Notes under the pieces: model-generated
Database searches by the model: none
Seen by the model: the letters and a program-made list of their open reading frames with translations, nothing else
Told to the model about the DNA's origin: nothing
Source: Bacillota bacterium
Lineage (GTDB): Bacteria; Bacillota; Clostridia; Oscillospirales; Ruminococcaceae
Length of the DNA: 64,000 nucleotides
Direction of reading: 5' to 3'
Assembly (NCBI GenBank): GCA_023457355.1
Contig: JAEWLW010000029.1
Location: 1 to 64,000, forward strand
Made by a program: the position numbers and the translations under genes
Shown: piece by piece, positions 44,182-52,071 of the stretch
How the letters are laid out: the number at the start of each line of letters is the position of its first letter
How positions within the stretch are numbered: position 1 is the stretch's first letter

Positions 44182-45090
44182 TTAATGCGCGTTGAAAATC
44201 GACTTACTTAGGGATTTGGAACCGATCAGGGTAAAGAGCAGTGCCCCTCCGCAGCAGAGCAGCTTAAGTACAAATGAAATGAAGCCCATCGGACTGACGA
44301 GGTCGCCGGGATCCAGCTTACTGATCGCGTCGTTAATGAGGTAGCCGTACATTGCTATGGCAATCAGCATAAAGAAACCTTGAAATCCCAGGGCGGCCAG
44401 ATTTAACAGATAGTTTTTCCCGATACCGCTTGTTTCCTTATGTGTCAATGTTGCGTAAGGGATAGCGCCTACGCTGCAATACATGTAAATCTGTATCACG
44501 CGCCCCAGAATAACGATCCAAGCCGCAGCCTGAATAATAACTGTTGCAAGTGAGGCCAAAAAACTGACGCCGATTATTGTGAGCAAATCACCTATTTCCA
44601 AAGTTACCAACGTTTCTTTAATCGCTTCCAAGCTGCTGCCCGAAAGAATATCCGCTGAAATACTGGTATTGATCGTACCAATCGCATTGAAAATGACAAA
44701 GTTTGAAAGCCGGAAAACCCAGAGTGTAATATCATAGGATTTTTGCACCAGCAGCACACCGATGAACAGTCTGACAATAAATTTGACAAACTGGGCCATA
44801 ATGTCTCCCGTCGTGCGCATATTGTTTTGCTCGTTCAGCCAGCTAATCAGCTCCAGGCACATGATGGCCGTTAATACTAGGGAAGCAACGGGAACAATTG
44901 CGCTGTCGATAACGTTTTGCAGCATGGACCACATGTCCGCGTTATAACTGTCCGGACTAAGGGCAAGCTCTGAATCCAGACCGACGGTCAGTGTTTGAAT
45001 CGTCTCCATCATGCTCCTGAGATTACTGCAAACCGTATCAGCCAGTATACCTTTAATCCATAAATCCAAACGCTCAAAGACAAAATCCAT
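44182..45090 (-). CDS. VirB6-like conjugation membrane protein
   Basis: 302 residues with about six membrane helices, typical of VirB6/CD0411-family proteins: SAIVPVASLVLTAIMCLELI, FIVRLFIGVLLVQKSYDITL, FLASLATVIIQAAAWIVILG, GFFMLIAIAMYGYLINDAI and FVLKLLCCGGALLFTLIGS. The N-terminus (WIKGILADTVCSNLRSMMET) is the usual amphipathic region. It forms part of the channel in the inner membrane. It lies between Maff2 and PrgI, the expected order. Confidence 0.85.
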   Translation of the reverse strand: MDFVFERLDLWIKGILADTVCSNLRSMMETIQTLTVGLDSELALSPDSYNADMWSMLQNVIDSAIVPVASLVLTAIMCLELISWLNEQNNMRTTGDIMAQFVKFIVRLFIGVLLVQKSYDITLWVFRLSNFVIFNAIGTINTSISADILSGSSLEAIKETLVTLEIGDLLTIIGVSFLASLATVIIQAAAWIVILGRVIQIYMYCSVGAIPYATLTHKETSGIGKNYLLNLAALGFQGFFMLIAIAMYGYLINDAISKLDPGDLVSPMGFISFVLKLLCCGGALLFTLIGSKSLSKSIFNAH

Positions 45091-45099
45091 GCGAATTAC

Positions 45100-45318
45100 C
45101 TATCCCATATTGGCTAGCATGGGAACGAGCGTATTGGCAACCAAGCAAATACCACCCCCCGCTACCATAAGCGATATACCCTGCTGCTTTCCGGCCGGGT
45201 TACCGCCATTATCACCTTGAGCTCCCAAAAACATGAGGATTCCAATAATAACCATTCCGCCGCCTATAACGTTAAGAATTGTTTGCAAAATACCGACCCC
45301 AGCCGAGAAAATTTCCAT
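45100..45318 (-). CDS. Maff2 family (pilin-like) element protein
   Basis: 72 residues with two membrane helices (ILQTILNVIGGGMVIIGILM and ISLMVAGGGICLVANTLVPM) separated by a short loop GDNGGNPAGKQQG. This matches Maff2, a small family found between VirD4 and VirB6 genes of Clostridia elements and thought to play a VirB2-like role. AAAAGGAGAC precedes the start. Confidence 0.85.
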   Translation of the reverse strand: MEIFSAGVGILQTILNVIGGGMVIIGILMFLGAQGDNGGNPAGKQQGISLMVAGGGICLVANTLVPMLANMG

Positions 45319-45347
45319 TTTAAAAGTCTCCTTTTATGTATTTTTGT

Positions 45348-47102
45348 TTATGTTAAAACCTCAAACCGCTCTTCGGTTGAGATTGTTACGGGTTTACGCA
45401 GCCAAAGCGGCACATACTCGTTCTTTCGGTCTGCATCCGATGTGAGATGATAGCGCGGATGCTGCATCAAGTCATATTTTTTTGATTTAAAAGGGCGTAT
45501 GCCGCCAATATGGCATATGCACTGGCTGCGCTTCATACTGGCAAGCTCGTCCTGAGTCAAGAGATCGCGACCAAGCTTTTTATAATTGGTGCTGTTCGAC
45601 TTTTGCGCGCCGCGTGACTGGGATTCATCAAATTGGTCGATGGTTTGCCGCCCGAGCAACTCGATAACCTCCTTCAAAATCTTTCCTTTGCCGCCGAGAA
45701 AGAGTAATGTATCGCAGTTGTCCACGATAATGTCTGCTTTCCTGTCGTAGATTCCTTCAATCTGCGCCTTGGACTGTAAAATCGGACAGGCTGACATATT
45801 TCGGCTGCGTATGACCGCAATCATTTGCTCAAAGTTGGGTATACGGCCAATGTTGTAAAATTCATCCAAAATGCATCGGACATGTATGGGCAATTCCCCG
45901 CCGTAGTCATACAGCGCCTTGTCGCAAAGCAGGTTGAACATCTGGGAGTACATCAGGGCGGCAACAAAATTGAAAGTCTTATCGGTATCTGACGTAATAA
46001 CAAATAAGGCGGTTTTTTTGTCACCCAGCCTATCCAGCTCCAGATCGTCGTAATCCATCAAGTCGCGAACCTCTTTGATATCGAAAGGCGCCAGACGGGC
46101 CCCGCAGGAAATAAGGATGCTTTTGGCCGTCTTTCCGGCTGCCAATTTGAATTTTTTGTACTGCTTTACGGCAAAGTGATCGGGAATTTCGGCTTCCAGA
46201 TGGTCAAACAGCAGATCAACGGCGCATTTGAAACCGGCATCCTCCTCACGTACCTCAAAGGCACTGATCATGTCTACCAATGTCCCGAGGTTTTTGTCCT
46301 CCGGTTCCCCGCAGCTCACAATGTAGCTGATTAATGCGCAGTAGAGCAGTTTTTCCGATGAATGCCAGAAAGGGTCCCCCGAAGGCTTGAGCTCTTCGCC
46401 GTTCGTGTTTGTCATCAGCACATCAACCAGTTTTAATATGCTGGCTTCGTCCCTGGCGTAGGCCAACGGATTATAATGCAGCGACTGCCGCATGCCCCTG
46501 GCATCTGTGACATTGAGCATTTTAATGTCATAGCCGTTTATTTCCAAAGCATGCCCAACCTCACGAAGAACGGTGCCTTTCGGGTCGGTAACGACATAGG
46601 AACCGTACATCTGCAGAATATTCGGCTTCACAAAATACCTGGTTTTACCGCTGCCGGAGCCACCGATGACCAGGACGTTTTTATTTCGGTTGTAATCCTC
46701 TGTTTTCGTGCGTTTCATACGCAGCGACATTGAAAGCCGCTCCGTTTCAGTCAGGATGATATTATGATCAGGATCAGGGTCAGCAAACGGCTGTATGTCG
46801 CGCTTTGTGCCATAACGCGCAGAGCCATATTCTTCACCGTAGCGAAAGACTTTACGATAGCGGAAAAGAAACATCAGCAGAGCTACGGTTAAACAAGCAG
46901 GAACAATCAGGTCTGCCTGATGTGTCGATAAGTACAGTGGCTTTGCCTTGATCTGTTTCCCCGCACCGTTGATGGCGTCGAGCAACGGATCTCCACCGTC
47001 ATAGGCTAACCGGACAATCTGGCAAATACGGTTAACAAACCAAAAGCATAAAGCAATGATGATGCCTATGAGGAAATTAAAAGTCAGCTTTATCCGGGTC
47101 AT
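45348..47102 (-). CDS. virD4: VirD4-type coupling protein
   Basis: 584 residues. Two N-terminal membrane helices (FLIGIIIALCFWFVNRI and LIVPACLTVALLMFLF) are followed by the ATPase: VIGGSGSGKTRYFVKPN (Walker A, about 146), VVTDPKGTVLREVG, and ILDEFYNIGRIPNFEQMIAV (Walker B, about 410). It couples the relaxosome to the transfer channel. It overlaps the pcfB-like gene by 4 bp (ATGA). VirD4 (CD1115) and PcfB side by side are characteristic of Tn1549-type elements. Confidence 0.93.
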   Translation of the reverse strand: MTRIKLTFNFLIGIIIALCFWFVNRICQIVRLAYDGGDPLLDAINGAGKQIKAKPLYLSTHQADLIVPACLTVALLMFLFRYRKVFRYGEEYGSARYGTKRDIQPFADPDPDHNIILTETERLSMSLRMKRTKTEDYNRNKNVLVIGGSGSGKTRYFVKPNILQMYGSYVVTDPKGTVLREVGHALEINGYDIKMLNVTDARGMRQSLHYNPLAYARDEASILKLVDVLMTNTNGEELKPSGDPFWHSSEKLLYCALISYIVSCGEPEDKNLGTLVDMISAFEVREEDAGFKCAVDLLFDHLEAEIPDHFAVKQYKKFKLAAGKTAKSILISCGARLAPFDIKEVRDLMDYDDLELDRLGDKKTALFVITSDTDKTFNFVAALMYSQMFNLLCDKALYDYGGELPIHVRCILDEFYNIGRIPNFEQMIAVIRSRNMSACPILQSKAQIEGIYDRKADIIVDNCDTLLFLGGKGKILKEVIELLGRQTIDQFDESQSRGAQKSNSTNYKKLGRDLLTQDELASMKRSQCICHIGGIRPFKSKKYDLMQHPRYHLTSDADRKNEYVPLWLRKPVTISTEERFEVLT

Positions 47103-47842
47103 CGTGATCGCCCTCTCTCAAGGTCACGCATCATATACTTAACGCCACGCTCCATTTCGCGGGCCTGCTGCAAAGCTTGAGCTTCCAGCTTAGCCTCCCG
47201 AAGCTCCTTTGGGATGGAGCGCGGTTCTGGCCGTAAAGGCCACTGGTCGGTCGTGCGGCCCAATGAATAGGACATATCAACTGGCTGCACAGGCCTGCCG
47301 CCTTCCACCAGCCGCAGATATTCGGGCGGGCTGTTCAATTTAAGCGGCTCCGTCGTGCCCAGCAGGGGCCGTTCTCTGGTTTCAAGCAAGGGCGTTTCAG
47401 GGGCCGCCGGAAGGGCTAAATATGTCTCCAGCACAACGGACTGACGCGCGGCCGGTTCGTTAGGCAACGTTTTGTCAGGATGTTCTCGGGTAAAGACCTT
47501 GGCCAGATAATCGTTGAGAGCAGCATTCAGCTGGCTCTCATGCTTCGATTTGAAAAAGATGCTGTAATCCTTAGATTCCCCATGCTGTATAACGGAAATC
47601 CCAATGTTATAGCGCCTCATGACTCTTGCCAGCTCTTCCAGCTCGGCATTTTTTATCTCCGTGCCCATCAGCTTGTCCCCATGCTTCATCAGTTCCTTGA
47701 TGGAGACAATTCCAGCCTTTTCACGGGTTAAAAGGTGCCTTAAAAGCTTTGCCATACCCGCAGCCAGTACCCGGGCAGTAAGCGCTGAAACCCTGATGCC
47801 AAATCGCATGCCATTTCTCGAAAACTCATCTTGTGCGTCCAT
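47099..47842 (-). CDS. pcfB: PcfB family protein (DUF3801)
   Basis: 247 residues, preceded by GGGAGG at good spacing. The N-terminal about 130 residues fit PcfB/DUF3801: GIRVSALTARVLAAGMAKLL, then GIVSIKELMKHGDKLMG and NAELEELARVMRRYNIGISV. The C-terminal part is Pro/Arg-rich and low complexity. PcfB is an accessory protein of the relaxosome and coupling protein. It is co-transcribed with virD4. Confidence 0.82.
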   Translation of the reverse strand: MDAQDEFSRNGMRFGIRVSALTARVLAAGMAKLLRHLLTREKAGIVSIKELMKHGDKLMGTEIKNAELEELARVMRRYNIGISVIQHGESKDYSIFFKSKHESQLNAALNDYLAKVFTREHPDKTLPNEPAARQSVVLETYLALPAAPETPLLETRERPLLGTTEPLKLNSPPEYLRLVEGGRPVQPVDMSYSLGRTTDQWPLRPEPRSIPKELREAKLEAQALQQAREMERGVKYMMRDLERGRSR

Positions 47843-47846
47843 TTAA

Positions 47847-48065
47847 TCAACCTCCCAAAATTTTAAATAGTATCAAAAATACAAAGCTCAGGCCCCACAT
47901 GATCCACATGTACATCCATTGGAATTTCACACATTTACTGTCTATAAGCAGGAAAACTGAATGCACAAACGCGCAGACCCCAACGCCAAAACAGCAAACG
48001 ACCAGGCCAAAGATGACTTGCAATATAAAATTATTGATATGTAACCCTCCCATAGGCATCGTCAA
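47847..48065 (-). CDS. small two-helix membrane protein
   Basis: 72 residues at most. Two membrane helices are visible: VIFGLVVCCFGVGVCAFVHS and WIMWGLSFVFLILFKILGG. The start is unclear: TTG at 48065, ATG at 48059 or ATG at 48053 are in frame, and a good binding site is not obvious because the 27-bp palindromic repeat abuts the 5' end. Unknown function. Confidence 0.5.
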   Translation of the reverse strand: MTMPMGGLHINNFILQVIFGLVVCCFGVGVCAFVHSVFLLIDSKCVKFQWMYMWIMWGLSFVFLILFKILGG

Positions 48066-48089
48066 ATTCGCAATCGTTTGGGATTTTGC
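48063..48089 (+). repeat. 27-bp palindromic repeat, copy 7
   Basis: Same orientation as copies 1 and 2. It fills the whole gap between the genes at 47847 and 48090, so it may act on transcript processing there. Confidence 0.8.
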
Positions 48090-48467
48090 CTATCTGAAAT
48101 GATTCCAGCTCTTATCAACGGCAGCCTTGCAATGCTCTATACCGTTGGCGCATACCCACTCATTAAAGGCCTCTTTACGCTCCCGTCTCTTCCGAAGCTC
48201 TTCCGCCTTGAAATTTTCTTCGAGGGTATCGGGATCATATAGCGCAAAGGAGGTGTTGATAGGTCCGCACACGGACACCTGAATCAAAATACCGTCGCAG
48301 ATGTCATAGCGAATCTCAGCACGAAAGTCGCCCATAAGGATTTGGAAAACATTAAAAGGCGCATCCTCATAATGTGGATTCTTTTCAAGTCCCCTGGACG
48401 TGCCCAGAACCTTGGCGGCAATTTCCTTGGCCCTCTTCATGGTCAGCTGCGGCATTTTCTTTTTCAT
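48090..48467 (-). CDS. small soluble element protein of unknown function
   Basis: 125 residues, preceded by AAAGGAAATTGCC. It begins with a basic helix (KRAKEIAAKVLG) and has a central beta-rich part (PFNVFQILMGDFRAEIRYDI, ILIQVSVCGPINTSFALYD) and a charged C-terminal helix. It overlaps the upstream gene by 4 bp (ATGA). I do not recognise the family. Confidence 0.6.
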   Translation of the reverse strand: MKKKMPQLTMKRAKEIAAKVLGTSRGLEKNPHYEDAPFNVFQILMGDFRAEIRYDICDGILIQVSVCGPINTSFALYDPDTLEENFKAEELRKRRERKEAFNEWVCANGIEHCKAAVDKSWNHFR

Positions 48468-48694
48468 GGCAATTTCCTTTCCGCCTGTTTTTGCTCAAAG
48501 TACTGCGCTATAAGCCGGGTGACATTTTCGATATCTTCATGGGTAGCGGTTCTCGGGATAATCTTCACCCAGCTATTGAAAAACTCCCTGTAGGCCAGAT
48601 ACCCGTTGTAATACATGATCTGGAGCCATTTATATAGCATTCCAACCGTAAAGCCGACCAGTGCCGCTAAACTGATTTTTATAATTTCAGGCAT
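48464..48694 (-). CDS. single-helix membrane protein with ParB-tail-like C-terminus
   Basis: 76 residues from the ATG at 48694, preceded by TAGGAGATG. One membrane helix (IIKISLAALVGFTVGMLYKW) is followed by a soluble tail. The tail (IIPRTATHEDIENVTRLIAQ then YFEQ) resembles the C-terminus of the ParB-like protein at 48887-49807 (LIPKTATEKDINHITVLIRN then YFEQ), so the two share a small module. It could tie ParB-related functions to the membrane, but that is inference. Confidence 0.65.
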   Translation of the reverse strand: MPEIIKISLAALVGFTVGMLYKWLQIMYYNGYLAYREFFNSWVKIIPRTATHEDIENVTRLIAQYFEQKQAERKLP

Positions 48695-48705
48695 TCGTCC
48701 ATCTC

Positions 48706-48894
48706 CTATCCCACAAAAATAATCAAGAGCGAAAATATGAAAGACAAAAGGCACACAGAACGGACGTAGTAAATGGGGTTGCCTGGCCAATAAATAGCAA
48801 AAACGCCGCTTAATCCGCTCATTAGCGCGCCGTAAATCAACATGATCCGATTAACAGTTGTCATGTTTTCCAGCCAAACTGCTATTTCAGTCAT
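48706..48894 (-). CDS. small two-helix membrane protein
   Basis: 62 residues from the ATG at 48894, with AAAGGAG 7 nt upstream, inside the 3' end of the parB-like gene (8-bp overlap). Helices near 18-38 (IMLIYGALMSGLSGVFAIYW) and 45-62 (VRSVCLLSFIFSLLIIFVG). Function unknown; co-transcribed with parA/parB. Confidence 0.6.
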   Translation of the reverse strand: MTEIAVWLENMTTVNRIMLIYGALMSGLSGVFAIYWPGNPIYYVRSVCLLSFIFSLLIIFVG

Positions 48895-49807
48895 TAGGGC
48901 GCTCCTTTGCGGTCTGTTCAAAATAATTTCTTATCAGCACAGTAATATGGTTAATGTCCTTTTCAGTGGCCGTCTTGGGGATCAGGACACGGCTGCGGCT
49001 GACAAACTCGTTGGCGGCGTTCCAGCGCGGAGCCGGCAACAGGAGCTGTCGGACAGCGTCGGCGGTAAAAGCGCCTTCCTGTCCCAGCCGCTTGATCTTC
49101 TCAGCTTGCGCCGTAGAAATCTTTTTGTCGCACTCGGCGGAGACATCGCAAACGATATGCTGTTGATCCTCGGCCAGATAAGAAAGCGATACGCCAGACA
49201 TCATCGGCAACATGCCCTGATCTACCATTTCAAGCAACTCGGGAATGAGGTAAGTGAGGCGGATATAACGTTGGATCTGATTGCGATTTTCACCCGTTTG
49301 TTCGGCTAAAATGTCCCGAGATTTCTTCCCTTCTAGGCCAGAATCCTTTTGTCCCTGACGTTTCATCGCCTCCAATTGTAATCTGTAAGCCCACGCTTTT
49401 TCGCTGGGTAACAGCTCGTCTCGCTGGTTGAGGTTGGTATTGACCATAATCAGCACAGCAGTATCATCATCTACGTCGCGGATGATGGCTGGCACGGTGG
49501 TCAATCCCGCTTCGCGGCTGGCATTGGTGCGACTATGTCCGGCAAGGATCTGATACTGCTGGCCCATTGGGCGTACAATAATAGGATTTAAAACACCGTT
49601 TGTCTTAATATCTTCAACCAGCTGCTGCATCTTTGCGTCGCTGTATGGCCTGAATGGCTGGTTTGCCCACGGAACAAGTGAGCTGATGGGAATTTGTACG
49701 ATTGCTCCCGGTGCCGCGGTGTTACCCAACCCACTGAACAATCCGGGCAAATCTGCCGGCGTCACCTGTTGCCGCGGTCTATTGGAAAAATCAAATTTAT
49801 TTGCCAT
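48887..49807 (-). CDS. parB: ParB-like partition protein
   Basis: 306 residues. ParB/Srx-type nuclease-fold core: IPISSLVPWANQPFRPYSDA, LVEDIKTNGVLNPIIVRP, ILAGHSRTNASREAGLTTVP (the GHSR/GxxR box), then a helix-turn-helix (RDILAEQTGENRNQIQRYIR). The C-terminal 35 residues (IPKTATEKDINHITVLIRNY) are a module shared with the gene at 48464. With ParA it stabilises the element when it is excised and may regulate the operon. One bp separates it from parA. Confidence 0.88.
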   Translation of the reverse strand: MANKFDFSNRPRQQVTPADLPGLFSGLGNTAAPGAIVQIPISSLVPWANQPFRPYSDAKMQQLVEDIKTNGVLNPIIVRPMGQQYQILAGHSRTNASREAGLTTVPAIIRDVDDDTAVLIMVNTNLNQRDELLPSEKAWAYRLQLEAMKRQGQKDSGLEGKKSRDILAEQTGENRNQIQRYIRLTYLIPELLEMVDQGMLPMMSGVSLSYLAEDQQHIVCDVSAECDKKISTAQAEKIKRLGQEGAFTADAVRQLLLPAPRWNAANEFVSRSRVLIPKTATEKDINHITVLIRNYFEQTAKERPND

Positions 49808-50584
49808 TTACGATGCGGCCCCCTCCCGTGACAGAAATTCCTCGGCAAAAGCTACATACTCTGTGCTAAGCTTATTTTTATAGCTGACCAAGCTTCTTTG
49901 AAGGGCGGTACTGTTGGCCGCTTCGATAGATCGGCGGATTGAAGTGGTGTAAACAGCATCTCCGTAATTTTGGGCAAGGTAGGCGTCCACGCTGTCGGCC
50001 ATGTTGGTGTTGTCGCGCATCGTCCGCAGAATGCCGCCCAGCTTCAGGTCGGGATTGATTAGCTGTTGAATCATGCGAATGGAGTTAAACAGCGCGTCCA
50101 GCCCATCTAAAGCAAACTTTTGCATCTGGACAGGTACGATAACAATGTCCGAAGCACTTAAAGCATTAAGCGTCAAATTATCCAGCGCCGGGCGGCAGTC
50201 TATAAGCACATAATCGTAGTCCGCAAATACCGGTGCTTGTAAGCTGCGGTACAAAACGCGCTCCTTACCGATCGCCACCTGAAGCGCGGAGTCCGCATCA
50301 CCCAGTGCTAGCGTGGTTGGTATATAATCTAAATGTTCCGCTTCGCTGTGGCGAATGCAGTCAATTGCATCAAGTTGCCGACCCGCCGCGCTGGCGACGA
50401 TAAGTTCATGCGCGGTAATGCCGCCGTCCGGCTCAAAGCCAAGATAACTCGATAGGTTGCCCTGAGGATCAAGGTCAATAAGCAACACCTGTTTCCCTTT
50501 GGCACCCAACGCCGCCCCCAGCGCCATTGTTGTCGTGGTTTTGCCCACGCCGCCTTTCTGATTCGCGATTGAGATAATTTTCAT
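49808..50584 (-). CDS. parA: ParA-like partition ATPase
   Basis: 258 residues from the ATG at 50584, preceded by AGGAGG. Deviant Walker A ANQKGGVGKTTTTMALGAAL at the N-terminus, LLIDLDPQGNLSSYLG (Walker A' region) and DYVLIDCRPALDNLT (Walker B). It is the MinD/ParA family ATPase partner of the downstream ParB and the first gene of the long minus-strand transfer operon. The C-terminal region matches plasmid and element ParA rather than chromosomal Soj. Confidence 0.9.
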   Translation of the reverse strand: MKIISIANQKGGVGKTTTTMALGAALGAKGKQVLLIDLDPQGNLSSYLGFEPDGGITAHELIVASAAGRQLDAIDCIRHSEAEHLDYIPTTLALGDADSALQVAIGKERVLYRSLQAPVFADYDYVLIDCRPALDNLTLNALSASDIVIVPVQMQKFALDGLDALFNSIRMIQQLINPDLKLGGILRTMRDNTNMADSVDAYLAQNYGDAVYTTSIRRSIEAANSTALQRSLVSYKNKLSTEYVAFAEEFLSREGAAS

Positions 50585-50638
50585 GTTGTTGTCCTCCTGT
50601 TTATTTGTCATGTTATGTTATGCCAGTGTAAAATATAG

Positions 50639-50664
50639 AAGCCCTTATCAATTGATAAAGGCTT
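50639..50664. promoter_or_regulatory. palindrome between parA and the integrase gene, candidate operator or parS
   Basis: AAGCCCTTATCAATTGATAA continuing as AGGCTT, a 26-bp palindrome with one mismatched pair. It lies over the likely parA promoter, with AT-rich TATATT downstream on the minus strand. ParB or an element regulator could bind here. Confidence 0.5.
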
Positions 50665-50681
50665 TTAAGACAATAAAAAAA

Positions 50682-50709
50682 GGCCTATATCAAATTAATG
50701 ATATAGGCC
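50682..50709 (+). promoter_or_regulatory. inverted repeat in the integrase leader
   Basis: GGCCTATATC, 8-nt loop AAATTAAT, GATATAGGCC: a perfect 10-bp stem directly in front of AAAGGAGAC of the integrase gene. It could be an operator or an RNA hairpin limiting integrase translation. Confidence 0.5.
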
Positions 50710-50725
50710 AAAAGGAGACACAATC

Positions 50726-51682
50726 ATGGAAACAAACTTCAGACAATGGGCTGAGCACTGGCTTGAAGTCAGCACCTACGAGGTAAAAGAAACCACGCAT
50801 TATCAATATGTTGGTGGTATCCGTTTACTTAATGAACGATTTGGAAGTAAGAGCGTCTTTGATATAACGCCTAAGATGGTGCAGGAATATCTTAATGAAC
50901 TATTTCTGCACGGAAAATCCAAAAGCACCATAAATAAGCGCAAGTATCTAATCCAACAGGTATACCGATACATAAACTTGCAAGGAATTTCCGTTGCAAG
51001 TCCGTGTGCCTTGGTAAAGGCTCCGCGGATGGCTAGTCAGGAAAGCCGTCGGGCTCTCACCGAAGAGGAGATAAAGCAAATTATCAGCAATCGATATATT
51101 GAACCTTTTGGGTTTTATGCCCTCTGCCTTTTATTCCTTGGATTAAGGCGTTCTGAAATGATGGCTCTACGCTGGGAAGATATAAATTTTGAACAGGAAC
51201 TTATACATATTAATAAAGTTGTCGTTTACCTAAACAGTAAACCCCAGCTAAACTATGTTTTAAAAAATGGATGGCGTGAAAGGGAGATACCGATTCCCGA
51301 TCTCCTCTTGTTTGAACTAAAGCAGCGCGTTATTATGGAAGGATCATCTGTTCAGAAAAAAGGATTTGTTTTTTCAGATCATCCAAAAGTATTGATGAAT
51401 GAAAATACAATTAATCGGCGTTGGGCAACTTACCGTGATGCGGCTGGGATGCCAGATGTTACTCAACACATGGTACGACATACTTACGCTACTCTGTTGC
51501 ATGATGCCAATATAGATGTTAAAGCGGCAGCCGCATTAATGGGACACCGAGATGAACGAACAACACTTATAGTCTATACTCACATCAATAAGGAAAGGGA
51601 AGCTAAAAGGGCGGTAAAGCAATTGAACGGATACATCAGCAAAGCTTTCGGCAACAGCGAAAAGGGTAACTCTTCTCTGTAA
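50726..51682 (+). CDS. int: tyrosine recombinase (element integrase)
   Basis: 318 residues, preceded by AAAGGAG. The SAM-like core-binding domain covers about 1-100. The catalytic domain has LFLGLRRSEMMALRWEDI (Arg I, about 140), a Lys in the beta-hairpin (KNGWREREIPIP), HMVRHTYATLL (His-x-x-Arg, about 250), LMGHRDERTT (His/Gly box) and VYTHI (catalytic Tyr, about 283). All catalytic residues are present. The last codons run into the tRNA-Tyr fragment, whose anticodon loop supplies the TAA stop. It is the only backbone gene here besides small accessory genes on the plus strand, next to the attachment end. Confidence 0.92.
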   Translation: METNFRQWAEHWLEVSTYEVKETTHYQYVGGIRLLNERFGSKSVFDITPKMVQEYLNELFLHGKSKSTINKRKYLIQQVYRYINLQGISVASPCALVKAPRMASQESRRALTEEEIKQIISNRYIEPFGFYALCLLFLGLRRSEMMALRWEDINFEQELIHINKVVVYLNSKPQLNYVLKNGWREREIPIPDLLLFELKQRVIMEGSSVQKKGFVFSDHPKVLMNENTINRRWATYRDAAGMPDVTQHMVRHTYATLLHDANIDVKAAAALMGHRDERTTLIVYTHINKEREAKRAVKQLNGYISKAFGNSEKGNSSL

Positions 51683-51730
51683 ATCTGTTGTCTTACGACT
51701 ACGATGGTTCGAATCCATCCGCTCCCACCA
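51677..51730 (+). other. attachment site: 3' part of a tRNA-Tyr gene
   Basis: Begins in the anticodon loop (CTGTAAATCTG, GTA anticodon) and continues through a class II variable arm (GTC-TTAC-GAC), a T arm (GATGG-TTCGAAT-CCATC) and CGCTCCCACCA. The bases before it do not form the 5' side of the anticodon stem, so only the 3' half is present. This is the usual footprint of tyrosine integrases in tRNA genes. The 5' half should lie at the other element end, which is not in the window. Confidence 0.85.
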
Positions 51731-51739
51731 AATAGTCTT

Positions 51740-51788
51740 ATGGTAAATTATTAGACCTTGAAAATTTCTAGGTCTAATAATTTATCAT
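51740..51788. terminator. long hairpin after the tRNA-Tyr fragment
   Basis: A 19-bp near-perfect stem (arms beginning ATGGTAAATTATTAGACCT) with an 11-nt loop. It is AT-rich without a U tract. It probably ended the original tRNA transcript and now marks host DNA flanking the element. Confidence 0.55.
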
Positions 51789-52071
51789 AGCATACAAGTG
51801 TATTGATAATTTTGTGCTTTTGGTTTTTTGCATTCCTCACCGGCTATCGTTCTGTGCCCTGGTTTTCAGGACAATTAGCATTCTCTCACTGCTATGCAGT
51901 GCAGGCACGCTTGTCGAAGGCCTTGGGCCTTCGGATCATGGCACACTTTCTACCGAGGAAGTATTTTTCTTGCCTTTCGCGCAATTCAATTGTCGAAGTC
52001 CAAATCCATTCTCTTTAAGACTGGGGTTTTTGGTGTTGATCTTAAGGTGTTTAGCGGGTTAACCCGGATTT
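51789..52071. other. non-coding spacer with short hairpins
   Basis: No gene recognised. Two perfect stems stand out: CACTGC-TAT-GCAGTG (about 51888-51902) and CGAAGGCC-TTG-GGCCTTCG (about 51917-51935). No RNA family was recognised. Confidence 0.4.

Noticed and set aside
16745..48089. 27-bp repeats as a CRISPR array
   Set aside because: They are dispersed over 31 kb in both orientations without regular spacers, and no cas genes are present.
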